Assembly (NCBI GenBank): GCA_965232105.1
Contig: OZ246956.1
Location: 3,100,001 to 3,164,000, forward strand
Direction of reading: 5' to 3'
DNA: 64,000 nt
Source: Multivorans sp965232105
GTDB taxonomy: Bacteria; Acidobacteriota; Thermoanaerobaculia; Multivoradales; Multivoraceae
Position numbers and translations under genes: made by a program. Position 1 is the first letter of the stretch. Each line of letters starts with the position of its first letter. The notes beneath the pieces are model-generated. The model searched no databases. It had not been told where the DNA came from and was given only the letters and a program-made list of their open reading frames with translations. Shown here piece by piece: positions 16,182 through 23,452 of the stretch.

Positions 16182-17158
16182 TTCTCATAGCTGATCCGGG
16201 GGTCGACCAGGCCGTAGGTCAGGTCGGCGATGAAGGTGATGCCGAGGACGAGCAGGGCGGTGATGAAGTTGAGCGCCATGATCGTCGGGTAGTCCCGCTG
16301 CAGCACGGACTCGAAGTACAACCTGCCCAGCCCCGGCCAGTTGAACATGTACTCGAGGATCACGCTGCCGCTGAGCACGAAGGGGAAGGTCAGGCCGATC
16401 AGCGAGATCAGCGGAATCAGGCTGTTCGTGAAGGCGTGCTTGAGCACCACGCTCCGTTCCCCGAGTCCCTTGGCGCGGGCGGTGCGGACATAGTCCTGCC
16501 GCACCACCTCGAGCAGGTTCTGGCGGATGAACCGGGAGTAGTAGGCCAGGTTGCCGAAGGTGAAGCAGAACGTGATCAGGACGTAGTGCTGGGCCAGATC
16601 CCACATCTGACCGAGCGTCGTCATGTCGTCGAAACCGTCCGACCGCATGCCGCGGAAGGGGAGCAGGTCCCACTTCACGCCCAGGTAGAGGATGAGCAGC
16701 ATGCCGGCGACGTAGTTCGGCACGGAATAGAGCATGTAGAGGCCGGTGCTGACGGAACGATCGAAACCGCCCCCCTGCCGGAGGGCGCTGTAGATCCCGA
16801 CCGGGGTCGAGATGATCAGGGTCAGCATGAAGGAGAGGAGCGCGACGGACAGGGTCGGCCACAGCGCCTCGCCGATCTTCGCGGACACCCTTCTTCCGTC
16901 GTGGAAGGACGAGCCGAGGTCGCCCTGGACGAGCTTGCCGACCCAGTTGGCGTACTGGACCGGAATCGGCTTGTCGAGGCCGTAGAGCTCCCGCAACTGC
17001 TGGTAGACGCGCTCCGAGACCGCGGCGTCGGCGATCTGGGAGGTCTGGAGTTGCGCCGGGTCGCCCGGGACGAGCTGGATGATGAAGAACGAGATGACCG
17101 AGATACCGAAGAGGGTGACCAGTCCGGTGGAGAGCCGGCGAAGGATGTAGCTGAGCAA
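16178..17158 (-). CDS. Peptide-type ABC transporter permease (DppB/OppB-like)
   Basis: 326 residues if translation begins at the TTG at 17158, giving the typical N-terminus LSYILRRLSTGLVTLFGISV. An ATG at 17233 would add a 25-residue polar extension with no counterpart in the family and is less likely. The family features LVPGDPAQ, a large first periplasmic loop, YSVPNYVAGMLLI, and the EAA motif in VRQDYVRTARAKGLGERSVV are present, as is the C-terminal LTYGLVDPRISY. Its stop overlaps the start of the DppC-like gene. Substrate specificity cannot be judged without the binding protein, which is not in the window. Confidence 0.9.
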   Translation of the reverse strand: MLSYILRRLSTGLVTLFGISVISFFIIQLVPGDPAQLQTSQIADAAVSERVYQQLRELYGLDKPIPVQYANWVGKLVQGDLGSSFHDGRRVSAKIGEALWPTLSVALLSFMLTLIISTPVGIYSALRQGGGFDRSVSTGLYMLYSVPNYVAGMLLILYLGVKWDLLPFRGMRSDGFDDMTTLGQMWDLAQHYVLITFCFTFGNLAYYSRFIRQNLLEVVRQDYVRTARAKGLGERSVVLKHAFTNSLIPLISLIGLTFPFVLSGSVILEYMFNWPGLGRLYFESVLQRDYPTIMALNFITALLVLGITFIADLTYGLVDPRISYEK

Positions 17159-17237
17159 GATCGATCTCGGGGTGTGAGCGGTGCCTACAATACCGTCCCT
17201 TGAAGAGCTTGATTGCAGCGGCCGGCGGTTCACCCGC

Positions 17238-17373
17238 GCGAGTGGAACCCTCGTGACAAGGAACGCGTCACGCGCGACCCGGTTCGCACGTCCGTCCGCA
17301 GACGTGCGAGTGGAACCCGTGTGACAAGGAACGCGTCACGCGCGACCCGGTTCGCACGTCCGTCCGCGGACGT
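17238..17373. repeat. Two tandem copies of a 68-bp direct repeat
   Basis: Copy 1 is 17238-17305 and copy 2 is 17306-17373; they differ by only about four substitutions. Each unit contains GTGAC AAGGAACGC GTCAC and an inverted repeat reaching into the start of the next unit. The block ends exactly where the MATE reading frame becomes plausible, between two divergent genes. The repeat also happens to be open in the MATE frame, but the encoded Arg/Thr-rich peptide is not MATE-like. Confidence 0.85.
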
Positions 17374-17378
17374 GCGAA
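17351..17378. promoter_or_regulatory. Perfect 12-bp-stem inverted repeat overlapping the MATE start
   Basis: TTCGCACGTCCG and CGGACGTGCGAA are perfectly complementary around a TCCG loop. The 3-prime arm contains the putative GTG start of the MATE gene (17372). The equivalent in copy 1 (17283-17310) has a G-to-A change in the second arm and a shorter stem. It may be an operator or an mRNA structure occluding the start; no family is assigned. Confidence 0.5.
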
Positions 17379-18727
17379 CGGAGTTCAGGGCGGTGCTGCG
17401 CCTGGCGACGCCGGTCATCCTGGTGCAGGTCGGCATGGTCCTGATGGGCGCCGTGGACACGATGATGCTGGGTCGGGTCTCCGAGGTCGACCTGGCGGCC
17501 GGCTCGATCGGCAACGCGCTCAGCATCGCGGTGATCTGGTCCTTCATCGGCATCCTGCTGGCGATCGATCCGATGGCGGCGCAGGCTTTCGGGGCCGGCG
17601 ACCATCGGCAGATCAGCAGGGTGCTCTGCCGGGGCCTGGGGATGGCGGTTCTGCTGGCGGTACCCGCCACCCTGATCGTGCTCGGGCTGGATCGCGTGCT
17701 GCCGCTCACTGGCCAACCGGAGGCGATCATCGAGCCGGCGTCCGCCTACCTTCGGGGCATCGGCCCCGGCGTCATCGCCTTCCTGCTCTTCATGTGTCTG
17801 CGGCAGACCCTTCAGGCGATGAGCATCGTGCGGCCGGCCCTGATCGCAATCGGCGTCGCCAATGTGTTCAACGTGTTTGCGAACTGGGCGCTGATCTTCG
17901 GCAACCTGGGATTCCCGGCGCTCGGCGTGCGGGGCTCGGCCTTCGCCACCTCGGGATCCCGCTGGGTGATGCTGATCGTCGTCGCGGCGTTCGGATGGCG
18001 TCACCTGCGCCCCTACCTCGGTGGATGGCGATGGTCCTGGTTGCGTGCGGCCGCGCTGCGTCCCTTCCTGATCGTGGGGGTGCCGATCGCGATTCAGGTG
18101 TCGCTCGAGGTCACCGTGTTCAGCTTCGCCGCCGTGCTCATCGGCCGTCTGGGAGAGGCGGAGCTCAGCGGCCATCAGGTGGCGATCAGTCTCGCCTCGA
18201 TCTCCTTCATGGTGCCGCTCGGCTTCGCGGGCGCGGCGACTACGCGGGTCGGCAACGCGATCGGGCGTCGTGATCCGGCGGGGGCCCGTCGCTCTGCCCT
18301 GGTCTGTCTCGGCCTTGGCGCCGGGGTGATGCTCGCCTTCGGCATCGTCTTCTTCTCCCTGCCGCACCTCCTGGCGCGCCTGTTCAGCGACGTGCCGGGC
18401 GTGATCATCTCGGCCGCCGCGCTGATTCCGATCGCCGGCCTGTTCCAGGTCGCCGACGGCCTCCAGGTGGCCGCCGCCGGCGTACTGCGGGGTGCTGCCG
18501 ACACGCGGTTTCCGGCGGGCGTCGCGCTCGTGGGCTACTGGGTCATTGGCATGCCGGCCGGCGCCTGGCTGACCTTCAACAGGGGGTTTGGCCCGAGCGG
18601 CGTGTGGTGGGGGCTGACGTTCGGGCTCGTCTTCGTGGCGATCTTCCTGGCGTTTCGCGTGCGCTGGCGGCTCTGGCGGAGCGGCACGGTGGGCCTGCTT
18701 CCAGCCGATCCTGTCGACGAGGACTGA
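17372..18727 (+). CDS. MATE family multidrug/Na+-type exporter
   Basis: 451 residues from the GTG at 17372 (VRTEFRAVLRLATPVILVQV). The frame stays open 53 codons further upstream, but only through the 68-bp repeats. Twelve membrane spans are apparent, in two MatE halves: AVDTMMLGRVSEVDLAAGSI in the first, and QVSLEVTVFSFAAVLIGRLG with LSGHQVAISLASISFMVPLG in the second. The family exports cationic drugs or metabolites in exchange for Na+ or H+. It stands alone between the repeat block and argG. The substrate is unknown. Confidence 0.92.
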   Translation: MRTEFRAVLRLATPVILVQVGMVLMGAVDTMMLGRVSEVDLAAGSIGNALSIAVIWSFIGILLAIDPMAAQAFGAGDHRQISRVLCRGLGMAVLLAVPATLIVLGLDRVLPLTGQPEAIIEPASAYLRGIGPGVIAFLLFMCLRQTLQAMSIVRPALIAIGVANVFNVFANWALIFGNLGFPALGVRGSAFATSGSRWVMLIVVAAFGWRHLRPYLGGWRWSWLRAAALRPFLIVGVPIAIQVSLEVTVFSFAAVLIGRLGEAELSGHQVAISLASISFMVPLGFAGAATTRVGNAIGRRDPAGARRSALVCLGLGAGVMLAFGIVFFSLPHLLARLFSDVPGVIISAAALIPIAGLFQVADGLQVAAAGVLRGAADTRFPAGVALVGYWVIGMPAGAWLTFNRGFGPSGVWWGLTFGLVFVAIFLAFRVRWRLWRSGTVGLLPADPVDED

Positions 18728-18767
18728 TGGCCGCGACACCGGCTCTTTCCTTCTCGAGCGGTGGCGG

Positions 18768-18782
18768 GGGCGGCGGCCGCCC
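18768..18782. terminator. Hairpin in the MATE-argG gap
   Basis: GGGCGG CGG CCGCCC, a 6-bp GC stem with a 3-base loop, about 40 bp after the MATE stop. No T tract follows. It is weak evidence for a terminator. The same 142-bp gap should hold the argG promoter; TTTCAC at about 18791 and TAGTCT 18 bases later is a possible but unproven pair. Confidence 0.25.
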
Positions 18783-18869
18783 GTGACCGAGTTTCACCGC
18801 GGGCCGCTGGGCGGATAGTCTCCCGCCGGCCCGGAGCGGTCTCCGGACCTGAGGGAGGTCCAGCCAGCC

Positions 18870-20144
18870 ATGCCGAGCAAGCCAGTCATTCCGAAGAAGC
18901 CAGTCACTCCGAAGAAGAAGGCCGTACTCGCCTACAGCGGCGGTCTCGATACTTCCGTCATCCTGCGCACCCTGCAGGAACGCGGTTTCGACGTCGTCGC
19001 CGTGATCGTCGATGTTGGTCAGCGCGAGGACTTCGACCATCAGGCCCGCCGCGCCGAGGCGATCGGCGCCTCCAAGGTCTACATCGAGGACCTGCGCCGC
19101 GAGTTCGTGACCGACTTCATCTACCCGGCGATCGCCGGCAACGCGGTCTACGAGAACCGCTACCTGCTCGGCACCGCGCTGGCCCGGCCGCTGATCGCCC
19201 GCTGCCAGGCCGAGATCGCGATCCGCGAGGGCGCCGACGTCCTCTCCCACGGCGCGACCGGGAAGGGCAATGATCAGGTCCGGTTCGAACTCGCCTATGC
19301 CGCGCTGGCGCCACAGGTCGAAATCTACGCGCCGTGGAAGGACGCCGAGTTCCTGCGCCGATTCCAGGGCCGCACGGATCTTCTGAACTACGCCGAGGAA
19401 CAGGGCATCCCGATCGAGGCCTCGTCCGAGAAGCCGTACAGCATGGACGAGAACGTGATGCACAAGAGCTATGAGGCCGGCCTGCTGGAAGACCCGATGC
19501 AGACGCCGACCGAGGACATGTTCTCGCTCACGGTCTCTCCGCTCGACGCGCCGGACGAGCCGACCGACATCGAGGTCGAATTCAAGGACGCTCGCCCGGT
19601 GCGGGTGCGAAACCGGACCGCCGGCGTCGAGCACGTGGATGCCCTGACGTTGTTCGAGTACCTGAACGAACTCGGCGGCAGCAACGGGATCGGCCGCATC
19701 GACATCGTCGAGAACCGGTTCGTCGGCATCAAGTCACGCGGCGTGTACGAGACGCCCGGCGGCACGATCCTCCACCATGCGCTGCGCGACCTCGAGGGCG
19801 TCGCGATGGACCGGGAGGTGCAGCGCCTGCGCGACGGCCTGTCGCCCAAGTTCGCCGAGCTGATCTACAACGGCTTCTGGTTCGCGCCCGAGATGGAGTT
19901 CATCCGCGCCGCCTTCCTCCAGGCCGAGCGGATCATCGACGGCACAGTCCACCTGCGCCTCTACAAGGGCAATGTGACGATCCTCGGCCGCGAATCGCCG
20001 AGTTCGCTCTACGACCAGAACCTGTCGTCGATGGACGTCGAAGGCGGCTACGACCAGACCGACGCCCGCGGCTTCATCCGCCTGAATGCGCTGCGGCTCA
20101 AGGCGCACCAGGTGATCGTCGGCGGGCGCAGCGAGGATCCGTAA
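18870..20144 (+). CDS. argG: Argininosuccinate synthase
   Basis: 424 residues. The ATP-binding PP-loop is AVLAYSGGLDTSVIL (about 18-32). Other family motifs are present: GATGKGNDQVRFEL, YENRYLLGTALARPLIA, SSEKPYSMDENVMHKSYEAG and KSRGVYETPGGTIL. It condenses citrulline and aspartate with ATP to argininosuccinate in arginine synthesis. The start is the ATG at 18870, preceded by GAGGGAGG. The first 17 residues are an unusual Lys/Pro-rich tail built from an 18-bp direct repeat (KPVIPKKPVTPKK). No other arg genes are adjacent. Confidence 0.97.
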   Translation: MPSKPVIPKKPVTPKKKAVLAYSGGLDTSVILRTLQERGFDVVAVIVDVGQREDFDHQARRAEAIGASKVYIEDLRREFVTDFIYPAIAGNAVYENRYLLGTALARPLIARCQAEIAIREGADVLSHGATGKGNDQVRFELAYAALAPQVEIYAPWKDAEFLRRFQGRTDLLNYAEEQGIPIEASSEKPYSMDENVMHKSYEAGLLEDPMQTPTEDMFSLTVSPLDAPDEPTDIEVEFKDARPVRVRNRTAGVEHVDALTLFEYLNELGGSNGIGRIDIVENRFVGIKSRGVYETPGGTILHHALRDLEGVAMDREVQRLRDGLSPKFAELIYNGFWFAPEMEFIRAAFLQAERIIDGTVHLRLYKGNVTILGRESPSSLYDQNLSSMDVEGGYDQTDARGFIRLNALRLKAHQVIVGGRSEDP

Positions 20145-20150
20145 CCCGGT

Positions 20151-20166
20151 GGCCTCTGGGGAGGCC
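20151..20166 (+). terminator. Hairpin after argG
   Basis: GGCCTC TGGG GAGGCC forms a perfect 6-bp stem six bases after the argG stop. There is no T tract. Beyond it, TAGGAT at 20183 may be the -10 element for the toxin-antitoxin pair, without a convincing -35. Confidence 0.35.
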
Positions 20167-20222
20167 TGCCAGCGAGTTCGGGTAGGATAGTGGGACTTTC
20201 CAACCACACGGAAGAGCGCACC

Positions 20223-20471
20223 ATGCCGCTTGTCAGACTCCGCGCGAAGAACCAGATCACTCTGCCGGCGAAGGCCGTGGCCAGAATCGGGGTCAAGGAG
20301 GGCGACATCCTGCACGTTGCGGCCGATGGCGACCGGCTCGTGATCACGGCCAAGGAGTTGCGCGACCGAGGACCCGCCTACACGATGTCCGATCTGTTCG
20401 GCGCGGCTTCGGGTCTCTACAGTTCGGTGGATGAGATAGAGAAAGAGATCGATCACGGACGCGCCGAGTGA
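20223..20471 (+). CDS. vapB: AbrB/SpoVT-type antitoxin (VapB-like)
   Basis: 82 residues from ATG 20223 (MPLVRLRAKNQITLPAKAVA). The swapped-hairpin AbrB signature KNQITLPAKAVARIGVKEGD is clear, followed by HVAADGDRLVITAKE. The C-terminal tail (about 50-82), with SDLFGAASGLYSSVDEIEKE, is of the type that binds and blocks the PIN toxin. The stop overlaps the start of the PIN gene (GTGA), which is standard for this module. Antitoxin and complex normally autorepress their promoter by binding upstream DNA. Confidence 0.88.
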   Translation: MPLVRLRAKNQITLPAKAVARIGVKEGDILHVAADGDRLVITAKELRDRGPAYTMSDLFGAASGLYSSVDEIEKEIDHGRAE

Positions 20472-20959
20472 GTGTCGGTCGGTCGCCGTTCGAGATGCTC
20501 GGACGGCGGCTCTACCTGGACGCGAACCTCTACATCTATCTGTTTGAGGGCGTTGAGCCTCATCGCGAACGGATGAGGGAACTCGTAGCGGAGATCGACA
20601 GGCACGGTATCGCCGTGATCGCGAGCGAGTTGATGTTCGCTGAGCTTCTGCCGCGGCCGCTACGCGATGGCAGGCAGGATCTTGTGGAGCGCTACCTTGA
20701 GTTGATGCAGCGGACTCCGAGCATCACTCTGGTGTCCGTGGATCGGCGGGTGATCCTGCGGGCGGTGCGCCTCCGAGCGGACTTCGGCTTGCGGTCGATG
20801 GATGCACTTCACCTGGCGACTGCTCACGTCCACGGTTGCCAGACGTTCCTCACCAACGATCTGCGTCTGACCTCTGTCGAAGAACCTCGCGTTCTGACGC
20901 TGCGGGATCTGAGGAGCCCGAGAACGGGACTCACCCGTCGCGCGTGCCGAACCTCGTGA
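20468..20959 (+). CDS. vapC: PIN-domain ribonuclease toxin (VapC-like)
   Basis: 163 residues from the GTG at 20468. The PIN acidic residues are all in place: D in RLYLDANLYIYLFEG, E in ASELMFAELL, D in LRSMDALHLATA and D in FLTNDLRLTSV. The toxin is therefore predicted to be an active Mg2+-dependent endoribonuclease. VapC proteins usually cleave tRNA or rRNA. The first about 14 residues are an extra tail. It is the only module of the 20.2-23.4 kb accessory region that looks fully intact. Downstream DNA is decayed sequence. Confidence 0.9.
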   Translation: MSVGRSPFEMLGRRLYLDANLYIYLFEGVEPHRERMRELVAEIDRHGIAVIASELMFAELLPRPLRDGRQDLVERYLELMQRTPSITLVSVDRRVILRAVRLRADFGLRSMDALHLATAHVHGCQTFLTNDLRLTSVEEPRVLTLRDLRSPRTGLTRRACRTS

Positions 20960-21412
20960 GTTGCTGCAGGACTACGCGGTCGACGTAGAGAGCCCGGTCG
21001 CGAGCGACAATCCCCTGCGACAGGTCGTGCTGAACTCGCATTCTCCGGAAGTGGCCAGGCAACTCCCGTTTCGCGATCTCGTGTTCGTCGAGCGCGCCCT
21101 TACGAAAGGTCCGGCCCCGGCGCCCTGAGGGATTGCCGGCGGCCGCGACGAGCAACTCGTCCAAACGCGCTGCTTCGGATTCACGATGCTCTCCAGTTCC
21201 GCGACTCTCGGAGCACCGATTCTCGCGGAGGGCGCCCCAGCAGCTTTCGCGATCGCTCGTGCGTCGAAGAGAATCCAGGCCTCCGACATCTGCACGAGCA
21301 CGACAGGCACGACGTCCGGCCGCTCGACGCCCTCGAACCGGGCCGGCGTCGCCGGCAACCGCTCGAAGCCAGCCGCCAAGGCAGCGCTCGCACTCGCGCA
21401 GGCCGGGAACAT
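20931..21412 (-). pseudogene. Frameshifted DUF4276-like gene remnant
   Basis: Read on the minus strand, 21412 to about 21172 gives DVVPVVLVQMSEAWILFDAR, then KAAGAP and LESIVNPKQR, which resembles the core of DUF4276 proteins. The frame then shifts by one missing base near 21170, and the continuation LDELLVAAAGNPSGRRGRTF, followed by HEIAKRELPGHFR, lies in the neighbouring frame and stops at 20931. Further N-terminal pieces may lie in other frames up to about 21560 (DREAAQDHAAQFGGMMERLP). DUF4276 proteins have a TOPRIM-like fold and often accompany ATPases in defence-type loci; no ATPase remains here. Family assignment is from memory. Confidence 0.45.
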
Positions 21413-21643
21413 GGGCGGCCGCGACTTCGACCGGCCAGGGCAACCGTTCCATCATGCCGCCGAACTGCGCCGCGTGGTCCTGCGCCGCTTCGCGGTCCGG
21501 GTGCAGCGTCAGGGACTCCGGGCGCGCCGAGCAGGTGCTACGGACGCGCCAGCGGGCCAGGAAGCCGCTTTGCCGCTCTCTCAGGTCCCGCCGGGACGTG
21601 ATCGGCGCTTCCTGCGCGTTTCTGGCGGCAGGGCCGTGGCATG

Positions 21644-21961
21644 TCAGGAAGCCTTGCGCCAGTCGCGGCGCTTGCGGTCGGCAACGCCGGCATAGGTCGA
21701 AGCCTCGAAGTCCGGGCCAAGCTCCGCCAGCGGGTCGGCTCCGGGCCGGTACGGCCAGAGTGGGCAGCGCTTCGACTGGCAGCCGCGTATCTGCGCCGCG
21801 CAACTGCCGCCGCCGCCAGGGTCGAAGATGCACTCGGCGCAGAACGCCGCGATAGCACCGGAGCGGGGCGGAACGCCGGCAGCGCGGTAGGCCGCCGACT
21901 TGCCGGCCTACGCGGCCTGCGCTTGCGCCACGGCTTCGGGCGAGCGGATGCCGCCGCTCAC
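21644..21961 (-). pseudogene. Phage-type small Cys-rich protein, interrupted by an in-frame TAG
   Basis: A GTG at 21961 overlaps the stop of the metalloprotease remnant as GTGA. It opens a frame reading SGGIRSPEAVAQAQAA, then TAG (about 21908-21910), then, still in frame, AGKSAAYRAAGVPPRSGAIA, FCAECIFDPGGGGSCAAQ, GCQSKRCPLWPYRPGADPLA, and a stop at 21644. The C-x2-C ... C ... C-x4-CPLWPYR pattern resembles small zinc-ribbon-like proteins in phages and genomic islands. The two halves make one continuous protein apart from the TAG, so a nonsense mutation is the simplest reading. Confidence 0.5.
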
Positions 21962-22729
21962 GGGGCGCACGGAAACGCCTTCGTGTCGTTGATGACGCCT
22001 GCGCCGGTCGAATAGCCGTTGTAGCCGACGATCACGCCGTCGCCGCGATGGTGGTAGCTGATGAACTTCGCCGGTCTTCCGTTGGAGTCCAGGCCGCTCG
22101 CGTGGTCGCCAACCCAAATCGTGTACTCAAGATCCGTGGCGGCGGAACCGAAGACCCACCAGTGATCGTTCAGCCAGCAGCCGTTCACCACCTTCACCAG
22201 CAGTTCCGGGTTGGTGGAATCGAAGAAGTAGAACAGGCTGGCGGAGTCGCCAAGACCGTAGGTCTCAACCTTCCTTGCGGAGCCGTACTCGTTCGGCGCG
22301 GCGGCGAAGTAGGCCGACACTCCGAACCGCCAGTTGTTCAGGCAGGAGTAGCCAGTCGCGGTCGCGCATCCGTAGTCTTCCGGGTCTTCCTGCGCTTCCG
22401 GGACCACGGTCGGCGCGTAGCCGGTCGCGTTGGGAATCGTGTAGCGCAGGGCGCGGGCCGCGTCGCTCTCTTCGGCGTTGCCGATCACTCGGCCATGCAG
22501 CAGGTCCGATGAAGAGAAGCGGCCAAAGTACCCGGTGTCCGCTATGTAGCTCATGATCGTTCCAGCGCGGTGCCCATGTCCGAAGGGAACGTAAGGACGG
22601 AGACGAACCGGGATCCAGGTCCCATCCGGGAGATATCGTTGCCCAATTATCGGGTTCTCCGGGTCGTGAACTAGTCCCAAGTTGTGGCCCACTTCGTGGG
22701 CAAGAGCGCTTCCGCGCAGGCAGGGAGCC
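21958..22729 (-). pseudogene. C-terminal fragment of a secreted metzincin-type metalloprotease
   Basis: The fragment begins at CLRGSALAHEVGHNLGLVHD, carrying the full HExxHxxGxxHD zinc signature, followed by the Met-turn RAGTIMSYIADTG. A C-terminal domain (DSASLFYFFDSTNPELLVKV, then DLEYTIWVGDHASG) resembles one common on secreted proteins of Acidobacteriota; this is remembered, not searched. The open frame continues upstream to 22806, but those codons are antisense to a recombinase gene and make no sense as a propeptide. Signal peptide, propeptide and the N-terminal half of the catalytic domain are missing, so it cannot be secreted or folded normally. Confidence 0.7.
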
Positions 22730-23218
22730 GAGATCCGCGTCTCCGAACTGGCAGCGGTCGAAGTCGCCGACCTGGAAGCCGAGACGGACGGCTCCGGCAG
22801 GCTCACGGTGCGGCGCTCGAAGACGGACCAGGACGGGCGCGGCGCAACGCTCTACGTCGGCAAGCCGACCATGCGGGCGATTCAGGCATGGCGGGAAGCC
22901 GCAGGCATCGCCGAAGGGCCGTTGTTTCGCCGAGTGTGGGGCCGGTCGGCGACGGTCGGCGACTCGGCGATAGACGCCAGCACGGCGCGCCGAGTCATCA
23001 AGCTCCGGGCGCAGGCGGCGGGAATCGAAGGCAGGATCAGCGGTCACTCGCTCCGGGTCGGCAGCGCTCAGGACTTGGCGAGTGCCGGGGCCGAACTGGC
23101 GGAATTGATGAACGCGGGTCGGTGGCAGTCTCCGGCCATGCCGGCGCACTACGCACGCCGGCAACTGGCGGCGGGTCGCGGCGCGGTCGCCAGACTCCGC
23201 TACGGGGCCGGCAAGTGA
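22730..23218 (+). pseudogene. Catalytic-domain fragment of a tyrosine recombinase/integrase
   Basis: From codon GAG at 22730: IRVSELAAVEVADL (first catalytic Arg), the beta-hairpin Lys in RRSKTDQDGRG, the H-x-x-R motif in SGHSLRVGSAQDL, then GRWQSPAMPAHYARRQLAAG with Trp in place of the last His and the Tyr nucleophile. The N-terminal core-binding domain is absent. Upstream codons in this frame (22682-22729) read through the metalloprotease gene in antisense. The catalytic residues look intact, but without the arm/core-binding domain it should be inactive. It is truncated exactly where the metalloprotease is truncated. Confidence 0.75.
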
Positions 23219-23225
23219 CCGCGCA

Positions 23226-23423
23226 CTACGTCAGCGGCGCTTGGCTGGCACGCTCCCGCGGCCGCAGCTCACGAATGTTCTCCGGCGTCATTTCCCGCAC
23301 CGGCGTGAGGCACATCTCGTCGAACTCCCGCATGGTTCGCCTCGGCAGGACGCCCGCCTCCGCCAGACCCTGGGCCGCTTCATGCGCGGAAGCCAACGCC
23401 TCACTCTTGTACTGCTCCTTCAT
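23226..23423 (-). pseudogene. Truncated HigA/XRE-like regulator (N-terminal fragment)
   Basis: 65 residues from ATG 23423 with an AGGTG ribosome-binding sequence. The sequence ends MTPENIRELRPRERASQA and then stops. In HigA-2-like antitoxins, a segment like MTPEEIRALREREGVSQA is followed by the rest of an HTH domain (family pattern recalled), so this gene lost its DNA-binding domain at about 23240. The stop lies seven bases from the convergent recombinase stop. No toxin partner is present. It is probably non-functional. Confidence 0.55.
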
Positions 23424-23452
23424 TGCACTTCACCTCGATGACGCGGCGCCGG

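Noticed and set aside
17213..17371. Longer MATE start using the upstream ATG/TTG
   Set aside because: The additional 53 codons consist of the 68-bp repeats and give Arg-rich sequence with no membrane span. The normal MATE N-terminus starts at 17372.
20931..21855. Overlapping plus-strand frames of 240 and 169 residues in the decayed region
   Set aside because: Composition is Arg/Ala/Ser/Pro-rich without motifs, while minus-strand fragments match known-looking proteins.
22730..23218. Active integrase marking a complete prophage
   Set aside because: The N-terminal domain is missing and there are no structural phage genes in the window.
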